Shown here: one piece after another, positions 6,323 to 7,301 of the stretch
Layout: the number at the start of each line of letters is the position of its first letter
How positions within the stretch are numbered: position 1 is the first letter of the stretch
Assembly (NCBI GenBank): GCA_026982915.1
Contig: JALWQU010000052.1
Coordinates: 1 to 7,301, forward strand
DNA: 7,301 nt
Reading direction: 5' to 3'
Origin: Candidatus Altimarinota bacterium
Lineage (GTDB): Bacteria; Patescibacteriota; Gracilibacteria; UBA4473
The notes under the pieces: generated by a model
Databases searched by the model: none
The model's input: the letters and a program-made list of their open reading frames with translations, nothing else
Told to the model about the DNA's origin: nothing
Translations under genes and position numbers: made by a program

Positions 6323-6976
6323 ATGAAATTTTTTCTCGACACGGCTAACCTCAAGGATATTAAAAAATATGCGGCTTGGGGTATTATTGATGGTGTAACC
6401 ACGAATCCCACGCTTGTGGCTCGTGAGGGGGTTGATTTTGAAACCAGAATCAAGGAAATCGGCGAAGTTATTGACGGGCCTATCTCGGCCGAAGTAACCG
6501 AAGGGAGCGCTGAGGAAATGATCGCCCAGGGGAAAGAAATTGCGAAGTGGCATAAAAATATTTTCGTAAAGGTGCCCATGACCGAAGACGGACTAAAAAC
6601 CGTAAAAGCGTTATCCGCCGAAGGTATTCGAACGAATGTAACGCTTGTTTTTTCGGTAACGCAAGCCGTCATGGCGGCAAAAGCGGGGGCAACTTTTGTT
6701 TCGCCTTTTGTGGGACGAGTAGACGATATTTCCTATGACGGAATCGAGCTTATTGCGGATATTGTAGGGATTTTTCGTACCTATGGATTTGACACAGAAG
6801 TGCTTTCAGCTTCGATTCGTCATCCAAAACATGTGGTTGATTCAATGCGAGTGGGAGCGGATATCGCGACCATTCCACCAAACCTTTTTGACAAGATGGT
6901 GAAACATCCTTTGACGACTAGCGGACTCGCTTCGTTTGCGGCTGATTGGAAAAAATTTCAAGCCGAACAACAGTAG
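6323..6976 (+). CDS. tal: Transaldolase, small TalC/MipB-type
   Basis: Transaldolase moves a dihydroxyacetone unit between sedoheptulose-7-phosphate and glyceraldehyde-3-phosphate, linking fructose-6-phosphate to the pentose phosphate pool. Start ATG 6323 gives 217 residues, normal for the small class, and the typical N-terminus MKFFLDTANL; the in-frame ATG at 6296 sits inside the -10 element. Motifs in order: TTNPTL (26-31), the Schiff-base lysine K83 in NIFVKVPMTEDGLK, TNVTLVFS (104-111) and SPFVGRVDD (127-135). Two positions separate transaldolases from fructose-6-phosphate aldolase FSA: Glu57 (ISAEV; Gln in FSA) and Phe129 (SPFVG; Tyr in FSA). Both are of the transaldolase kind here. The gene is divergent from fbp and monocistronic, followed by an intergenic repeat. 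A fructose-6-phosphate aldolase side activity cannot be excluded. Confidence 0.93.
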   Translation: MKFFLDTANLKDIKKYAAWGIIDGVTTNPTLVAREGVDFETRIKEIGEVIDGPISAEVTEGSAEEMIAQGKEIAKWHKNIFVKVPMTEDGLKTVKALSAEGIRTNVTLVFSVTQAVMAAKAGATFVSPFVGRVDDISYDGIELIADIVGIFRTYGFDTEVLSASIRHPKHVVDSMRVGADIATIPPNLFDKMVKHPLTTSGLASFAADWKKFQAEQQ

Positions 6977-6990
6977 AAAAATTAAATTAT

Positions 6991-7079
6991 AAATTTTTGT
7001 CATTCTGAACGGAAAAAACCATCCAAAATAGTGAAGAATCTCGTTTTATGGATCGGCTAACTCAAGATGGCAAAAATTT
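6991..7079. repeat. Imperfect palindromic intergenic repeat, GTCATTCTGA...GAAGAATC type
   Basis: The outer arms AAATTTTTGTCAT (6991-7003) and ATGGCAAAAATTT (7067-7079) pair at all 13 positions counting one G-T wobble, with further pairing inward (CTGA with TCAAG). Inside are GTCATTCTGAACG (6999-7011) and GTGAAGAATCTCG (7031-7043), which match the well-known dispersed element of the form GTCATTCTGAGCGAAGCGAAGAATCTC seen in many bacterial genomes. Here about 16-20 extra bases (around GGAAAAAACCATCCAAAA) separate the two halves, and the right arm is decayed (GATCGGCTAACTCAAGATGG). Such elements are thought to be non-autonomous repeats or transcript-end hairpins. Copy number in this genome cannot be seen. 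Confidence 0.6.
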
Positions 7080-7096
7080 TTAAAAAAATAAAACTT

Positions 7097-7301
7097 ATGA
7101 AGAAAATTTTTCAATCAAAAAAAATATTATTATGGAGTCTTTCGGTGCCACTCCTCTATTTATTAAAGATGATTTTTGAGTTTTTTACTTGGTCACCTAT
7201 TGATAAATGTGGTAGTTTTAGAGGCAACTCATACGATTGTTCATTTTTTGAATATTATAGTGGAGGAGGTGCTTTTATAGTATTTGAGTTTATTTTTATT
7301 T
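7097..7301 (+). CDS. Small membrane protein, 3' end outside window
   Basis: An open frame of 68 codons runs to the right edge. A short basic N-terminus (MKKIFQSKK) leads into a hydrophobic helix at about residues 10-30 (ILLWSLSVPLLYLLKMIF). Next comes a loop with two cysteines, C38 and C48 (DKCGSF and SYDCSF), that could form a disulfide if the loop is outside the cell. A Gly-rich turn then leads to a second hydrophobic segment from about residue 58 (AFIVFEFIFI), cut by the edge. This looks like a small two- or multi-helix integral membrane protein of unknown family. ATG 7097 is preferred: an in-frame ATG at 7067 adds ten basic residues but lies in the right arm of the upstream repeat. No Shine-Dalgarno or promoter is clear. 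Confidence 0.6.
   Translation, partial: MKKIFQSKKILLWSLSVPLLYLLKMIFEFFTWSPIDKCGSFRGNSYDCSFFEYYSGGGAFIVFEFIFI

Noticed and set aside
6271..6672. 133-codon minus-strand frame opposite the transaldolase gene
   Set aside because: The transaldolase frame carries every family motif; the antisense frame has no recognisable feature and reads across the promoter.
6323..6976. Fructose-6-phosphate aldolase instead of transaldolase
   Set aside because: The diagnostic residues are Glu57 and Phe129, the transaldolase kind, rather than Gln and Tyr of FSA.
1..7301. Genetic code 25 (TGA read as glycine)
   Set aside because: Over 2,100 codons with many glycines contain no in-frame TGA, and all enzymes are full length under the standard code.
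1..7301. CRISPR arrays, tRNA or rRNA genes, transposases
   Set aside because: No regularly spaced repeats, cloverleaf with CCA-end pattern, rRNA-like stretch or transposase motif was seen on either strand.

Overview
The window holds seven protein-coding genes and no rRNA, tRNA, CRISPR array or insertion sequence. It looks like a chromosomal stretch of a bacterium with AT-leaning DNA, tight gene packing and short mRNA leaders. The lipoprotein signal (LLSAC lipobox), the extended -10 promoters and the bacterial enzyme families all point to Bacteria. The mix of a small set of sugar-phosphate enzymes, a large unrecognised coiled-coil-type protein and an unrecognised lipoprotein would fit a candidate-phyla (Patescibacteria-like) lineage, but that placement is an inference from gene style, not from a marker gene. 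TGA is read as stop here: about 2,100 codons of coding sequence contain no internal TGA.

Left part (1-2946): a long unrecognised protein (minus strand, its C-terminus beyond the left edge) is divergent from thiI (plus strand, 4-thiouridine tRNA synthesis). The 88 bp between them carry two opposed extended -10 elements that share the same TATTATA core. Centre (2936-4530): thiI overlaps by 11 bp, tail to tail, with a predicted lipoprotein on the minus strand, which appears to have an OB-like N-terminal region, two related C-terminal-type domains and a charged helix between them. A gene-free 260 bp follows, with two small hairpins.

Right part (4531-7301): fbp (class I fructose-1,6-bisphosphatase) and a LOG-family nucleotide phosphoribohydrolase gene form a two-gene minus-strand operon with a 10 bp gap. 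They are divergent from a plus-strand transaldolase gene. Together these three give fructose-6-phosphate, ribose-5-phosphate released from nucleotides, and the enzyme that links the two pools, so this locus reads as a small sugar-phosphate module between gluconeogenesis, nucleotide salvage and the non-oxidative pentose phosphate pathway. Downstream of the transaldolase gene is an imperfect palindromic intergenic repeat of the GTCATTCTGA...GAAGAATC type, then the start of a small membrane protein that runs off the right edge.

A recurring theme is promoter style: three genes (the long protein, fbp, the transaldolase gene) have TGnTAnAAT extended -10 elements 22-26 bases before the ATG, giving leaders of under about 20 bases with no Shine-Dalgarno sequence. 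I did not find an obviously new multi-gene defence or mobile system; the most novel items are the long unrecognised protein, the lipoprotein with apparent internal duplication, and the promoter architecture.
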